Below, piece by piece: positions 31,556-40,756 of a stretch of DNA of 64,000 nt. A program made the position numbers and the translations under genes. The notes under the pieces are model-generated. The model did not search any database. It had not been told where the DNA came from and saw nothing but the letters and a program-made list of their open reading frames with translations. Position 1 is the first letter of the stretch, and every line of letters starts with the position of its first letter. Where the stretch lies: contig JANLFK010000008.1 of assembly GCA_024655945.1 (NCBI GenBank), positions 1 through 64,000 on the forward strand, read 5' to 3'. Source of the DNA: a candidate division KSB1 bacterium. GTDB lineage: Bacteria > Zhuqueibacterota > Zhuqueibacteria > JANLFK01 > Oleimicrobiaceae.

Positions 31556-34213
31556 ATGATGCTAAACTCAAAAGGGCTGTTGCTCTCGTGGCTCAGCCTG
31601 CTCACGGCAGGCTGCTGGTTGCTCGCCACCGTTGCCCACGGGCAGTCGCGGGGGAGCACGCCGGACTACAAGAACGCTAAGCTGCCCATCGAACGCCGCG
31701 TGGAAGATCTGCTCTCCCGCATGACTCTCGAGGAGAAGGTGGCGCAGCTGCAATGTCTCATCCGCGAGGTGGAGGGCACCGATTTCATCAAGGAACAGGG
31801 CATTGGCAACTTAGGGTGCATCCTCCGCCAGTACAAAGCAAAGGAGGCTGCCGAGAAGCTCAATCGCATCCAGAAGTTCATGCTGGAAAAGACCCGCCTG
31901 GGCATCCCGGTGATCATGCACGACGAGGCACTCCATGGGCTGGTGGCCAACGGCGCCACCAGTTTTCCCCAGGCCATCGGCTTGGCGGCCACCTGGGACA
32001 CAGAGCTGATGGGACGGGTGGCTCATGCCATCGCCGTGGAGACCAAGAGCCGCGGCATCCGTCAGGTGCTGTCGCCGGTGGTCAACATCGCCCGTGACGT
32101 CCGCTGGGGGCGCGTGGAAGAGACCTACGGCGAGGACCCCTACCTCACGGCGCGCATGGGCGCCGCCTTTTGCAAGGCCTTCGAGGAGATAGGCGTCATC
32201 ACCACGCCCAAGCACTATGCGGCCAACCTCGGCGATGGCGGACGCGATAGCAACCCGGTTCACTTTAGCGAGCGTCTGATGCGGGAGATCTACTTTCCCG
32301 GCTTCAAGGCCTGCTTCCAGGAAGGAGGGGCCACCTCGGTGATGGCGGCGTACAACTCCTACGACGGCACACCATGTTCTTCAAACCGCTGGCTCCTCAC
32401 CCAGGTGCTGCGCAACGAGTGGGGCTTTACCGGCTTTGTAGTATCGGACTATGGCTCCGTGGCCGGGATCCTCGACATGCACCACACAGCGGCCACCGAG
32501 AAAGAGGCCGCTGCGCAGGCGCTCAATGCCGGGCTTGACGTGGAGTTGCCGAACATCTACATCTATGGCGAGCCGTTGCTGCAGGCCGTGCGCGAGCGGT
32601 TGGTCTCCGAGGAAACGCTCAACGAGGCGGTGCGGCGAGTGTTGCGGGCCAAGTTCAAACTCGGCTTGTTCGAGAACCCCTTTGCCGATGCCAAAGAGGC
32701 AGCCCGGGTGAACGACTGCGCCGAACATCGCGCCCTGGCCTTGGAGACCGCGCGCAAGGCCATAGTGCTGCTGCGCAACGAAGGGGCGGTGTTGCCGCTC
32801 AAGAAGGAGACAAAGACCGTGGCACTCATCGGCCCCCTGGCCAATGAGGTGAAGTTGGGCGGCTACAGCGGCTATGGGATGAAGACCGTCTCCGTGCTCG
32901 AGGGGATGAAAAAGGTGCGGCCCGATGGCCGCGTGCTCTATGCGCAGGGGTGCGTGCTCTCGCATCCAGTGCTGCCGGCGATCCCCAGCGAGTACCTCAT
33001 TCCCGCAGGCGGTAAGCCGGGAGAAAAGGGGTTGCGCGGTGAGTACTTTGCCAACAAAGAGTTGGCAGGCGACCCGGCTTTGGTGCGCATCGATCCGGTG
33101 CTGCACTTCGACTGGGCGGGCGACGGTCCCGACCCCTCGCTGCCTACTGACTGCTTTTCGGCCCGGTGGACCGGCAAGCTCATCTCGCCAGTGAGCGGCC
33201 GTGTGCGCCTCGGCATCTCCACCGACGACGGCGTGCGCCTCTACCTCGATGGCAAGCTTCTCGTGGACATGTGGGTCGACCGCAGCGTGACCACGGACAT
33301 GGTCACCGTCACCTTGGAGAAAGGGCGGGCCTACGACCTGAAGATTGAGTACTACGAGAACCTGGGGTATGCGTTCGCCAGCTTGGGTTGGGACTTACAG
33401 CCCGAGGAGAACAAACCGCTGGAGGAGGCGGTGGCCGCCGCCAAACAGGCGGAAGTGGCAATCGTGGTGGTGGGTGTAGTTGAGGGGGAGGGCCGCGATC
33501 GCGCCAGTCTCGACCTGTCCGTGGAGCAGGAGAACCTCATCAAGGCGGTGGCTGCTACGGGCACGCCCACGGTGGTGGTGCTGCAGACGGGCAGCGCAGT
33601 GACCATGCGCAACTGGCTGGACCAGGTGCCTGCGGTGGTGCAGACGTGGTACGCCGGCGAAGAGGGCGGCACCGCAGTGGCCGAGGTGCTCTGGGGCGAG
33701 GTCAACCCCGGCGGCAAGTTGCCCATCGCCTTCCCGGTGTCTGCGGCACAACTGCCCCTCTACTACAATCCCAAGCCTACAGGGCGCGGCTGGGACTATG
33801 TGGACCTCACCGGGAGGCCGCTCTTCCCCTTCGGCCACGGGCTCAGCTATACCACATTCGCCTACAGCAACCTGCGCATAAGCCCTGAGCGCATAGAGGC
33901 GACTGGCGCAGCCACCGTCAGCGTCGACGTGCAGAACGTGGGCAGCCGCGCCGGCGACGAGGTGGTGCAGCTCTACATCCACGACGTGGTGGGCAGCGTG
34001 GCCCGGCCGGTGAAAGAGCTGAAGGGCTTCCGCCGCATCACCCTCAAACCGGGCGAAAACACCACCGTCACCTTCCGCCTGGGACCACCAGAGCTTTCGA
34101 TGCTCGATCGCGACCTGAAGGAGGTGGTGGAGCCTGGCACCTTCGAGGTGATGGTCGGCAGTTCTTCCGAAGACATCCGTGTGCGCGCGAACTTGGAGGT
34201 GGTGAGCCGGTAG
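31556..34213 (+). CDS. secreted GH3 beta-glucosidase with PA14 domain
   Basis: About 885 residues from the ATG at 31556, which follows AAGGAGGG; the frame is open to 31490. Signal peptide residues 1-30. The N-terminal TIM-barrel domain contains VEETYGEDPYL, TTPKHYAANLGD and the catalytic nucleophile Asp298 in FVVSDYGS. The second alpha/beta domain is split by a PA14 insert (about 490-620) with GLRGEYFANKELAG, STDDGVRLYLDGKLLVD and YENLGYAFASLGW. A C-terminal fibronectin-III-like domain begins around residue 770. GH3-PA14 enzymes remove terminal beta-linked glucose or xylose; the PA14 part shapes substrate choice. The product probably acts in the periplasm. A sugar isomerase-like gene follows. 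Confidence 0.93.
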   Translation: MMLNSKGLLLSWLSLLTAGCWLLATVAHGQSRGSTPDYKNAKLPIERRVEDLLSRMTLEEKVAQLQCLIREVEGTDFIKEQGIGNLGCILRQYKAKEAAEKLNRIQKFMLEKTRLGIPVIMHDEALHGLVANGATSFPQAIGLAATWDTELMGRVAHAIAVETKSRGIRQVLSPVVNIARDVRWGRVEETYGEDPYLTARMGAAFCKAFEEIGVITTPKHYAANLGDGGRDSNPVHFSERLMREIYFPGFKACFQEGGATSVMAAYNSYDGTPCSSNRWLLTQVLRNEWGFTGFVVSDYGSVAGILDMHHTAATEKEAAAQALNAGLDVELPNIYIYGEPLLQAVRERLVSEETLNEAVRRVLRAKFKLGLFENPFADAKEAARVNDCAEHRALALETARKAIVLLRNEGAVLPLKKETKTVALIGPLANEVKLGGYSGYGMKTVSVLEGMKKVRPDGRVLYAQGCVLSHPVLPAIPSEYLIPAGGKPGEKGLRGEYFANKELAGDPALVRIDPVLHFDWAGDGPDPSLPTDCFSARWTGKLISPVSGRVRLGISTDDGVRLYLDGKLLVDMWVDRSVTTDMVTVTLEKGRAYDLKIEYYENLGYAFASLGWDLQPEENKPLEEAVAAAKQAEVAIVVVGVVEGEGRDRASLDLSVEQENLIKAVAATGTPTVVVLQTGSAVTMRNWLDQVPAVVQTWYAGEEGGTAVAEVLWGEVNPGGKLPIAFPVSAAQLPLYYNPKPTGRGWDYVDLTGRPLFPFGHGLSYTTFAYSNLRISPERIEATGAATVSVDVQNVGSRAGDEVVQLYIHDVVGSVARPVKELKGFRRITLKPGENTTVTFRLGPPELSMLDRDLKEVVEPGTFEVMVGSSSEDIRVRANLEVVSR

Positions 34214-34536
34214 TCGGTCAGCCCGCGTCCAGGTCTGTGATTGGTGCGCGCGTGCGCCTGGACAGCGTGCGCACTCTGCGTAAACTGCCCATGGAGCTGC
34301 AGGGAGGCATTTCCTCTCTGCGCAACGCCCAGAGGGAGCTCCACGCACGGCCTCGGTCAATGCGGGCACGGCCCACGAAGCCCTGTCTCTATCGTTGCGC
34401 TCTGTGGGTGTAAAGGGTCCTCGCTGCCTTCTTCACGAGTGGGGGAAAGTCGCGCCCGACTTGAGGGTGAGCATCGGCATGTGGCGGCGCATGAGCCGCG
34501 CTTTTTTGCAAAGGAACAGGTGGAAAGGAGAGTGCG
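34214..34536 (+). other. intergenic region between GH3 and isomerase-like genes
   Basis: 323 bp without a gene I can support. Near its right end is the short hairpin with a T-run listed separately (34484-34507). The ribosome site GGAAAGGAG for the next gene lies at its very end. I see no promoter match as good as the others in the window. Confidence 0.4.
34484..34507 (+). terminator. weak Rho-independent terminator candidate
   Basis: A short stem, GCGGC at 34484-34488 with GCCGC at 34495-34499, is followed by GC and TTTTTT at 34502-34507. The stem has only 5 bp and the site is 30 bp before the next ATG. It may act as an attenuator or only partly end transcription. Confidence 0.4.
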
Positions 34537-35643
34537 ATGAGCTATCGTTTGCCTGATATCCGCTTTCAGCGGGAGGCTGTGGACCCCCAGGTAATGCTCG
34601 CCAACTTGGCGAAGGATTTGGAGATCAAGCCCTCGGTGGGCATCTGGTACTTCACCCCTGGGGGTGGGCGCTTTCACGAGCGATTTGTGCCGGAGGCTTC
34701 CATCCCCGAGCGCATCGAGATGGCTGCACAGATGGCCAAGTTAGGTGTGAAGGGGATCGAGGCACACTATCCGGCAGAGGTCAACGAGGAGAACGCCCAT
34801 CTCTACCAGCAATTGGCCAAGGAGACCGGCATTCGCCTGGTGGGGGTGCCGTTCTGCCACTTTTACGACAAGATCTTTGAGTTCGGCAGCATGTCCAATC
34901 CTGATGCGGCCGTGCGCGAGCGGGCCAAGGAGATCGCCGTCGGCGGCCTGAAGCTGGTCAAAGAGCTCGGTGTGGACCTGGCCATCTCCTGGCCCGGCAT
35001 GGATGGCTACCGCTACCTGCACGGCACGCCGTTCATGCGCATGTGGGACCTCTTTGAGACGACCCTCGCCGAGGCGATGGACGAGGTACCAGGGGTGCGC
35101 GTGGCTATCGAGCCGAAAGGCTACGAGCCCGCGCCCAACAACATCTACCGCACCACGGCCGAAGGTATCCTGGCCGCGCAACGCATTGAGAAAAAGCTGC
35201 GCCATCCGGAGAACCGCCGCCTGCTGGAGCAGGGGCACGCCTTGGTCGGCCTCAATCCCGAGGTGGGGCATGTGAAGATGAGCTTCGAGATCCTGCCTGC
35301 CGCCTACTCGCTGGTGGCCATGGAAGGGCGCTTAGCGCACACTCATTGGAACAGCCAGCCCGACGGCAACTACGACCAGGACAACAACATCGGCGTGGTC
35401 AATCCACACGAGGCTGAGGCGCTGCTGTACGCCCTATGGGCCATCGGCTACAACGGTTACTTCGGGATCGACATCAACCCGGAGAACATGCCGGTGCACA
35501 AGGCGGTGGAGCTCAACATCAAGGCCCTGGAGAAGATGAAACAGTGCGTGGCAAGGCTGCCGCACGAGCGCATCATGGAGTGCCACCTCAATCCGGCCAA
35601 ACACCGCGGCGAGTTAGAGGAGATTCTCATCGCCAACTGGTGA
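34537..35643 (+). CDS. xylose isomerase-like TIM-barrel sugar isomerase/epimerase
   Basis: 368 residues; GGAAAGGAG precedes the ATG. It has the AP-endonuclease-2/xylose-isomerase barrel pattern. Putative metal ligands are Glu in VRVAIEPKGYEP, Glu/His in LVGLNPEVGHVKMSFE, Asp/His in RLAHTHWNSQPDGNYDQDNNIG, and Asp in GYFGIDINPENM. The length and the HWN and DQD motifs are those of L-rhamnose isomerase/xylose isomerase relatives rather than classical XylA. It should interconvert a ketose and an aldose or epimerise a sugar in the cytoplasm using a divalent metal. Its position after a GH3 enzyme suggests it handles a released sugar, but which one is unknown. Confidence 0.8.
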   Translation: MSYRLPDIRFQREAVDPQVMLANLAKDLEIKPSVGIWYFTPGGGRFHERFVPEASIPERIEMAAQMAKLGVKGIEAHYPAEVNEENAHLYQQLAKETGIRLVGVPFCHFYDKIFEFGSMSNPDAAVRERAKEIAVGGLKLVKELGVDLAISWPGMDGYRYLHGTPFMRMWDLFETTLAEAMDEVPGVRVAIEPKGYEPAPNNIYRTTAEGILAAQRIEKKLRHPENRRLLEQGHALVGLNPEVGHVKMSFEILPAAYSLVAMEGRLAHTHWNSQPDGNYDQDNNIGVVNPHEAEALLYALWAIGYNGYFGIDINPENMPVHKAVELNIKALEKMKQCVARLPHERIMECHLNPAKHRGELEEILIANW

Positions 35644-35795
35644 GGCGCTCATCGGGCGCTGGGGCCCTGCGCTGCTCCCGGCGCCCTTTCGCCTGCTCGG
35701 GGGACTCGCAGAGAACACGGCCTGCATGGCCGAGGGTGACTTGTCCCTGCGGCTCGCTCACACAGCGGGCCATGGTGTCGACCCCCAGAGGCGCG

Positions 35796-36302
35796 CTACT
35801 TCCCTTTCAGCGCTGCGGCTATGCTTTTTGCCCACGCCGCGATTGCCTCCCAGTCGCGGAAATCGCCGACCTGCGCCTTCATGAGGCGGAGGATAGTGCG
35901 CTCCAGCCGGTTGAGCTTGCTCTCATCCAGCGCGCCGTGAAAGACGGCGATATCCCGCGGCGCCACCTGCTGCACGGCCGCCTGCAGTGCCTTCGGGATG
36001 CGCCAGCCGCGGAGGAGGGTCACCGGATCGCCCTTGCCCAAGGGGCCGCTGGAAAAGATCCAGACCGGCAGGGCGCTAAGCTCACGCTCGTACTTCCGCA
36101 CGAAGGCAGCGGCTTCCTTGCGCCACTGTCCGGCGTAGACCGCGCTGCCGATGACCGCCGCGCCAAAGGAGCTCAGGTCGCCAGCCTCACCTGCTGCGCG
36201 CACCTCGGCCTGCACTCCGGCATCTCGCAACACCTGTCCGATCTTCTCGGCGATCTCTTTGGTGGCCCCGTACTTGCTCCCATAGGTAACAAGCACTCGC
36301 AT
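35796..36302 (-). CDS. flavodoxin-domain protein (HemG-like)
   Basis: About 168 residues from the ATG at 36302, which follows AGGAGG; the open frame extends to 36356. The FMN phosphate loop is TYGSKYGATKEIAEKIG (residues 6-22), preceded by strand MRVLV. GSAVYAGQWRKEAAAFVRKYERELSALPVWIFSSGPLG matches the flavodoxin/menaquinone-dependent protoporphyrinogen oxidase (HemG) pattern. It binds FMN and carries electrons or oxidises a tetrapyrrole; no heme genes are nearby, so I only call the fold. It has no membrane segment. Confidence 0.85.
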   Translation of the reverse strand: MRVLVTYGSKYGATKEIAEKIGQVLRDAGVQAEVRAAGEAGDLSSFGAAVIGSAVYAGQWRKEAAAFVRKYERELSALPVWIFSSGPLGKGDPVTLLRGWRIPKALQAAVQQVAPRDIAVFHGALDESKLNRLERTILRLMKAQVGDFRDWEAIAAWAKSIAAALKGK

Positions 36303-36440
36303 AGGCTCGCCTCCTGAGCAATGATGTGGCTCGCTTCTCGACGCTTGGTTGATCACTCCGTCCCTTCATCCCTGCCGTGCGGCCCCGGCACCACTTCCGA
36401 AGGCCTGACGCGGCTTGTGTCAGGGCGACAGGCCTACGCG

Positions 36441-37058
36441 TCATGCGCCGAGCGGCCCACCCATGGGTTGGCGCAGCACTGTCTTGAGCCTCTCTGGGGC
36501 GGTCCTTTGTGGGTCACTGAGGTAGATTTCGTGATGCTTCCCCCGTAGCCCATGGCCGCTTGCTCGGATAAAGTCGTGGAGCTTTGCTATCGTCGGCCCT
36601 TCCGCATCGTACGGGCCGAGATGCATGATCTGGGCGGCCAAGCCCTCGTGGTAGCACTCGAACCGCACCTGGTCCAAGGGAGGCAGGCCTTTCTTGTCCC
36701 TGACGACGCGGAGCGCTTCGGCCACCATGTCCGGGGTGACCCATTCTGGCTGCATGATCATTGCCGTCCACTGCCACAGGCTCTTGTCGGTCCACTGCGT
36801 GGGATCGGCTGTCCACCACAGGTCCTCCAAGGGCATCACACCGTAGTCGACGCCTTTCCCTTTCTTGGCCACAAACTTGAGTGTGTAGGACAGCGAGAAG
36901 AGTGCTTCCACGGCCTGCTGGTAGCCAGGGGAGACGTTGGGATCGCCGGCACCATCGATCATCAGAAAGTTGAGCGGCGGGACGTCGACGATGGCCACTT
37001 TGTGGGGCGAGGGATTGTAGAGGTGCGCGAGCTCTCTTTTTAGGTCAACTTTGCCCAT
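36441..37058 (-). CDS. GyrI-like small-molecule-binding protein
   Basis: 205 residues from the ATG at 37058, which follows GGGAGG; the frame is open to 37244 but the upstream part is low-complexity and has no ribosome site. The sequence VAIVDVPPLNFLMIDGAGDPNVSPGYQQAVEALFSLSYTLKF and the later FECYHEGLAAQIMHLGPYDAEGPTIAKLHDFIRASGH place it in the GyrI-like (SHS2-fold) family often annotated COG4832. These stand-alone proteins bind small hydrophobic molecules. They lack the DNA-binding domain of regulators with the same fold. The cellular role is unknown. Confidence 0.85.
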   Translation of the reverse strand: MGKVDLKRELAHLYNPSPHKVAIVDVPPLNFLMIDGAGDPNVSPGYQQAVEALFSLSYTLKFVAKKGKGVDYGVMPLEDLWWTADPTQWTDKSLWQWTAMIMQPEWVTPDMVAEALRVVRDKKGLPPLDQVRFECYHEGLAAQIMHLGPYDAEGPTIAKLHDFIRASGHGLRGKHHEIYLSDPQRTAPERLKTVLRQPMGGPLGA

Positions 37059-37197
37059 GGCCGTATTCCTCCCGTCAGGGTGCGCAGCGGAAAAGCCTGG
37101 AACGCCAGCAAGACAACGCGCGGCGGCGGCAGGCAGTCGCTGCGTGCAGCGCGCGGCCGCCAGCGGAACAGCCCAGGTCGAAGCGGTCCCGCCTTGC

Positions 37198-37611
37198 TCA
37201 AGCCCGACTGCGGCCGAGCTGCCCGCCGAGCCATCCTCCGCCAACTGCCAAAGCGGCCCCTATCGCGGTCCACAGGTCGGGACCTGACGACAGGTCGATG
37301 ATCAGGCCAACGATGGCCGTCAGCACGCCCACTGCCACGCCATTGTTGACTGCGGCCGGTCGCCCTTTGCGCGCCGCCAGCAGTCCTCCCAGCAGCGTGC
37401 CAACGCCCATCAAGATGGATGCCAGCCCAGGTGAGATCCTGGCGGCGAAGAGGTTGATCATCTGCTGATCTGGCGCTCCCCTGGCTTGGAACGCCAAGTG
37501 GAAAGCATACCCTGTAACCACTACACCCACGCCGACAATGACAATTGCCACGGCGATGACTACCCCCAGGAGCACCCACCCCCACTTGATTCCTGACAGC
37601 GGTCGTGACAT
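37198..37611 (-). CDS. small four-helix membrane protein
   Basis: 137 residues. Four hydrophobic segments lie at about 12-36, 60-80, 88-108 and 112-130, with a short polar linker (LAFQARGAPDQQMINLF) after the first. The glycine-rich last helix (AIGAALAVGGGWLGGQLG) and the small size fit uncharacterised inner-membrane proteins such as those grouped under TIGR04086-like or DUF families. I cannot assign one. The gene is separated by 140 bp from the GyrI-like gene in the same direction. No function is proposed. Confidence 0.65.
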   Translation of the reverse strand: MSRPLSGIKWGWVLLGVVIAVAIVIVGVGVVVTGYAFHLAFQARGAPDQQMINLFAARISPGLASILMGVGTLLGGLLAARKGRPAAVNNGVAVGVLTAIVGLIIDLSSGPDLWTAIGAALAVGGGWLGGQLGRSRA

Positions 37612-37931
37612 GTTTAGCCCTCCTCGCTAAACATCCAGGCCCAATCGCCCTGTTCGCAACCTCGTACCCGACCGCCCACTGGCCGACCAGCGCGCGCGGC
37701 CACGCCCCGAGGCGAGTTCCTCTGGATGTGGCAGCGATGGCTGCCGGTCAATTTTCCCGGACAAGCGCAGCAGCCTCCTCCGACTGGGCAGCCCACCAGG
37801 GGAAAACTCGCGACTTGAGGGATGGCGCCGGGCACGGGCGCCAGCGACGCGAATCGACGCCGCAGCCACGTCGGAAGGTGCCAATGTGATGCAGGCGTCC
37901 CTTGGCCCATCAGGATTCGGCCGTGTGCTCT
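37612..37931. other. intergenic region without identifiable content
   Basis: 320 bp, GC-rich. Open frames on both strands are fragments with Arg/Ala/Pro-rich translations and no ribosome sites. I see no hairpin with a T-run, no promoter consensus and no repeat. Confidence 0.4.
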
Positions 37932-38471
37932 CTACCGCGCAGACTTTCTGGCTCCCACAGAACCGCCGCCGGCAGTCGGGCCGGCAAAGCGGAACGCGTC
38001 GATCCTCTCCCTGCAGATGGAATAGACCTCCATCCGGTTGGCGCGCGCCGGGAGGTAGAGGGCACGGCGCAGAGGTTGCCGTGGTACCAGGCGCACGCCG
38101 TTCTCGTCGTATACACATCCGCCAAATTGCCGCCACAGGGCGTATGTTCCTCGGTCGCTCGATTTGCCCTCAGAAGGCTGCACCAGGACTCCCTGTTCGA
38201 AGAGGGTGAAGACTCCATTGCGGCGCGCCCGCGCCAGGTAAGCATAAAGCCCCGGGAGGAGCAGGAGCACGATCGTCTGCACCGTGCCGCCGAGCCGCCG
38301 CAGCCAAGGGAGAAAGTGCCCACCGTAGGCGATCCCCATGAGGAGCAGCGTCACCATTATGCCGAGGGCCCATATCAGCGCCTTCTGCTTCGCTGCCGGT
38401 TGATACACCCACGAGGTCAACGAGCGCCCTAAGTCGCGCCCATCGTATGTCCTAGTCGAGGAAAGAAGCAT
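37932..38471 (-). CDS. uncharacterised membrane protein with two helices
   Basis: About 179 residues from the ATG at 38471, which follows GGGAGACAAGG; the frame is open to 38507. Two adjacent hydrophobic helices (ALIWALGIMVTLLLMGIAYGG and TVQTIVLLLLPGLYAYLA, about residues 32-85) are followed by a soluble domain. That domain has FTLFEQGVLVQP, LWRQFGGCVYDENGVRLV and NRMEVYSICRERI, and looks like a small PH-like beta fold. The helix pair followed by a beta domain resembles the bacterial PH (DUF304/YdbT-like) membrane proteins. That assignment is tentative. A good promoter lies at 38552-38580. Confidence 0.6.
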   Translation of the reverse strand: MLLSSTRTYDGRDLGRSLTSWVYQPAAKQKALIWALGIMVTLLLMGIAYGGHFLPWLRRLGGTVQTIVLLLLPGLYAYLARARRNGVFTLFEQGVLVQPSEGKSSDRGTYALWRQFGGCVYDENGVRLVPRQPLRRALYLPARANRMEVYSICRERIDAFRFAGPTAGGGSVGARKSAR

Positions 38472-38551
38472 GACCCTTGTCTCCCACTTGCCTGTTTGTC
38501 TGCGCACAGCCCGGCGCTTGCCCTCGCTTGGCGACCCTGCGAGGCCAAATT

Positions 38552-38580
38552 ACATAACTGGGCCCAGAAAATCAAGTCAA
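38552..38580 (-). promoter_or_regulatory. promoter of the two-helix membrane protein gene
   Basis: Minus strand: TTGACT (38580-38575), 17-bp spacer, TTATGT (38557-38552). A second overlapping option is TTGATT-17-TAATTT, shifted by 5 bp. It is about 80 bp before the start at 38471 and after the outer-membrane protein gene that ends at 38673. Confidence 0.6.
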
Positions 38581-38672
38581 AAACGCCGCCGCCGGCTCCC
38601 CATGATTTTTCTACCACGGCAGGCGTGGTGGAGCCGATCGGCCCCAGGAACCAACCCGTCGCTCGACGAGGC

Positions 38673-39728
38673 TCAAAAGCGGCGCTCAAGAGAAAGACTC
38701 ATGGTTGACTTTTCGTAGTACCAGCCCCGCACGAGTGACTCGTTGTCGTACCAGGCCAACCGCAAGATTGCGGTAAGGCGGGCCGAGAGGGGCCGCGAGA
38801 AGTCAACGACCAGCACGTTACTTTGCTCCCGCTCCGTGTCCAGGCCCATGGGCACAGTTGGTCCCACCTCTTCCGCGTACCGCTTCCGCTGCAGGAGACC
38901 GTAGAGGCGGAGGAGCACCTTCTCGTGTAGGCGCACAGCGCCCAAGAGTGAGACCTTGTGCCGCAAGAATCCGTAGCCGTAGGAGTTGGAGCTGGTGCGT
39001 TCGTAGAGGTAGGCAATGGCCCACTGCCCTCTGCGGTGCACCTCCAGGCGAGCGCCACCGTGAAAGGAACGGTCTCGGTGCCGGTCGGGGAGTGTGCTCC
39101 ATCGATCCGTCGCCCGATCGTAAGTGTAGGCCGGCCTGTCCAGGGACCCCTGCTGCCCGCCCATCGTCGCGCCTACTCTCAGCCAGGCGGCAACGGGGCG
39201 GCTAAGCACGAGCTCCGCACCCCAGCCCTGTGAGTCGTACTCGGAAGAGCCGCTGTAGTCCAAGGATTCGCCAGAAAGAGAGGCGGTGGCGGAGATTTTG
39301 GCCGGCAGCTGCGTGTGCGCAAACGCGGTGACCGTGGACGCCAGGTAGGTCAGGCCGCCGTTGAGAAAAGTCTTGAGCCTGAGCGAGCCCCGCCCACCCA
39401 AGGACCATCGTTGGCTGGCGAACCACGTACCCCCCGCTGCCAGCTCGCCCACAGCCTTGTTCTCTTCCAGGTGCTGCCAGTACCCCTGGCACACCAATTG
39501 CAGGGAGAAATCCGCTGCCGTCTTGCCGTGCTGCCCTTGCCCACGACAGTGGAGCAAAAAGCGAAGCGAAGGTGCGCCTTCCGGCTGCGTGGGCGATTCC
39601 TTTATGTTGTTGTCCTGCTCCAGGGCAAGTTGCACCCTGGTGCTGCGCTGCCAGAGCGGCTGTTCGGCAAAGTTCACGCCAGCCGCGCAACCGATGAGCA
39701 GCGCGATGCCCAGGCGTTGCAGGTTCAT
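38673..39728 (-). CDS. outer-membrane beta-barrel protein
   Basis: 351 residues with a signal peptide (MNLQRLGIALLIGCAAGVNFA). The rest is a run of amphipathic beta strands with aromatic girdles (GGRGSLRLKTFLNGGLTYLAS, WAIAYLYERTSSNSYGYGF, AILRLAWYDNESLVRGWYYE) and ends in a strand finishing with Phe (MSLSLERRF), the outer-membrane insertion signal. No family is recognised. It overlaps the coiled-coil protein gene by 4 bp and is the last member of the operon headed by the sensor kinase/NtrC-type pair. Its expression is therefore probably controlled together with theirs. Confidence 0.75.
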   Translation of the reverse strand: MNLQRLGIALLIGCAAGVNFAEQPLWQRSTRVQLALEQDNNIKESPTQPEGAPSLRFLLHCRGQGQHGKTAADFSLQLVCQGYWQHLEENKAVGELAAGGTWFASQRWSLGGRGSLRLKTFLNGGLTYLASTVTAFAHTQLPAKISATASLSGESLDYSGSSEYDSQGWGAELVLSRPVAAWLRVGATMGGQQGSLDRPAYTYDRATDRWSTLPDRHRDRSFHGGARLEVHRRGQWAIAYLYERTSSNSYGYGFLRHKVSLLGAVRLHEKVLLRLYGLLQRKRYAEEVGPTVPMGLDTEREQSNVLVVDFSRPLSARLTAILRLAWYDNESLVRGWYYEKSTMSLSLERRF

Positions 39729-40756
39729 CGGGGGGATGGAGCTCGCTGGGCGCGCAGCGCCTCGGCTCTTTTCGTCAACTCTTGCGAGCGGGCGGTGAGC
39801 GTGTCTGCCATGGCCAGGAGGTGTCCCTTCTCTGCCTCCAGCTCACGCATGAAGAGCCTGGCCTCGGCGGTGGAGAGCTGCGAGGGATCTGCAGACCACA
39901 GCCTGCCTGCAGGTGCCACTACTCCTGAGCGGCCTGCGGTACCTTCGGCCGTGTAATCGCTCACGCCCCGGCCAGGGCCCGTTTCCAGGGATGCTCTGCT
40001 GGCCCCTTGGGTCATTGGCCTTGCTGTCTCGTCACGTTGATCGAAGAGCGCCACCTCGCTGGCCAGCTCATTGAGGCGCTCGCGGAGCGCCACCTCGTCG
40101 CGCAGCTGTTTGAGCCGTCTGTCGGCACTGGCTGCCTCCTGACGCAGTCGCGCCGCGCGATCGAGCAGCAGCGCCGCCTTGTCCTCCAGGCGCCGATAGT
40201 CCTCCTCCGGGCCCAGCGCCCAGCGGGGCAGACTATCCAGCAAGGCCGGCACCACGGCAATGCGACCGGCTACCTCTGCGCGCTTGCGCCGGAGCATGGC
40301 CAAGGCGCGCATCTTTTCTTGCCGCGCATCCTCGGGCAGCCCCGTTTCCAAGATTTCCGCCAAGCGGGTGACCTCCGCATCATAGTGCAGCCACAAGGCA
40401 GCCAGCGTCGTGTCGAGCGCAGTTTTCAGCTGTTGCTGCTGCCGTTCCAAGCTCTCGGTTTTCTCTGCCAGAACCTGGAGCTCCCTGAGCGCCCGTTCGA
40501 GGCGGCGCCTCTGCAGAAAGTTCTGTGTCTCCACCTTCAGGCGATTGACCTTCTCCGCGGCTTTGTCAAACCGCGCGGCCGCGTTCTCGCGCTCCTTCTC
40601 GACGACGGCCAGCCGCTGCTCGTAGGTGCGGGCCAGTGTCTCCAGGCTGTCGGCCCTTGTCTGCGCCCATGCTTGCGGCGCGCCGATCGCGCTAAGAGCT
40701 ATCGCTGCCCCGAGCGCGAGCAGCCCGGCCGGGTGAGATGTATACTTGTTCAACAT
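39725..40756 (-). CDS. exported coiled-coil protein
   Basis: 343 residues. Signal peptide to about residue 32 (GAAIALSAIGAPQAWAQ). Residues 35-235 are almost entirely predicted coiled coil, rich in Glu, Arg, Leu and Ala (LERALRELQVLAEKTESLERQQQQLK). A linker follows, then a final coil (STAEARLFMRELEAEKGHLLAMADTLTARSQELTKRAEALRA). No known domain is visible; the layout resembles periplasmic coiled-coil spacers that link inner- and outer-membrane machines. It overlaps the response-regulator gene by 7 bp and the barrel gene by 4 bp. A shared role with that barrel is likely but unproven. Confidence 0.7.
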   Translation of the reverse strand: MLNKYTSHPAGLLALGAAIALSAIGAPQAWAQTRADSLETLARTYEQRLAVVEKERENAAARFDKAAEKVNRLKVETQNFLQRRRLERALRELQVLAEKTESLERQQQQLKTALDTTLAALWLHYDAEVTRLAEILETGLPEDARQEKMRALAMLRRKRAEVAGRIAVVPALLDSLPRWALGPEEDYRRLEDKAALLLDRAARLRQEAASADRRLKQLRDEVALRERLNELASEVALFDQRDETARPMTQGASRASLETGPGRGVSDYTAEGTAGRSGVVAPAGRLWSADPSQLSTAEARLFMRELEAEKGHLLAMADTLTARSQELTKRAEALRAQRAPSPR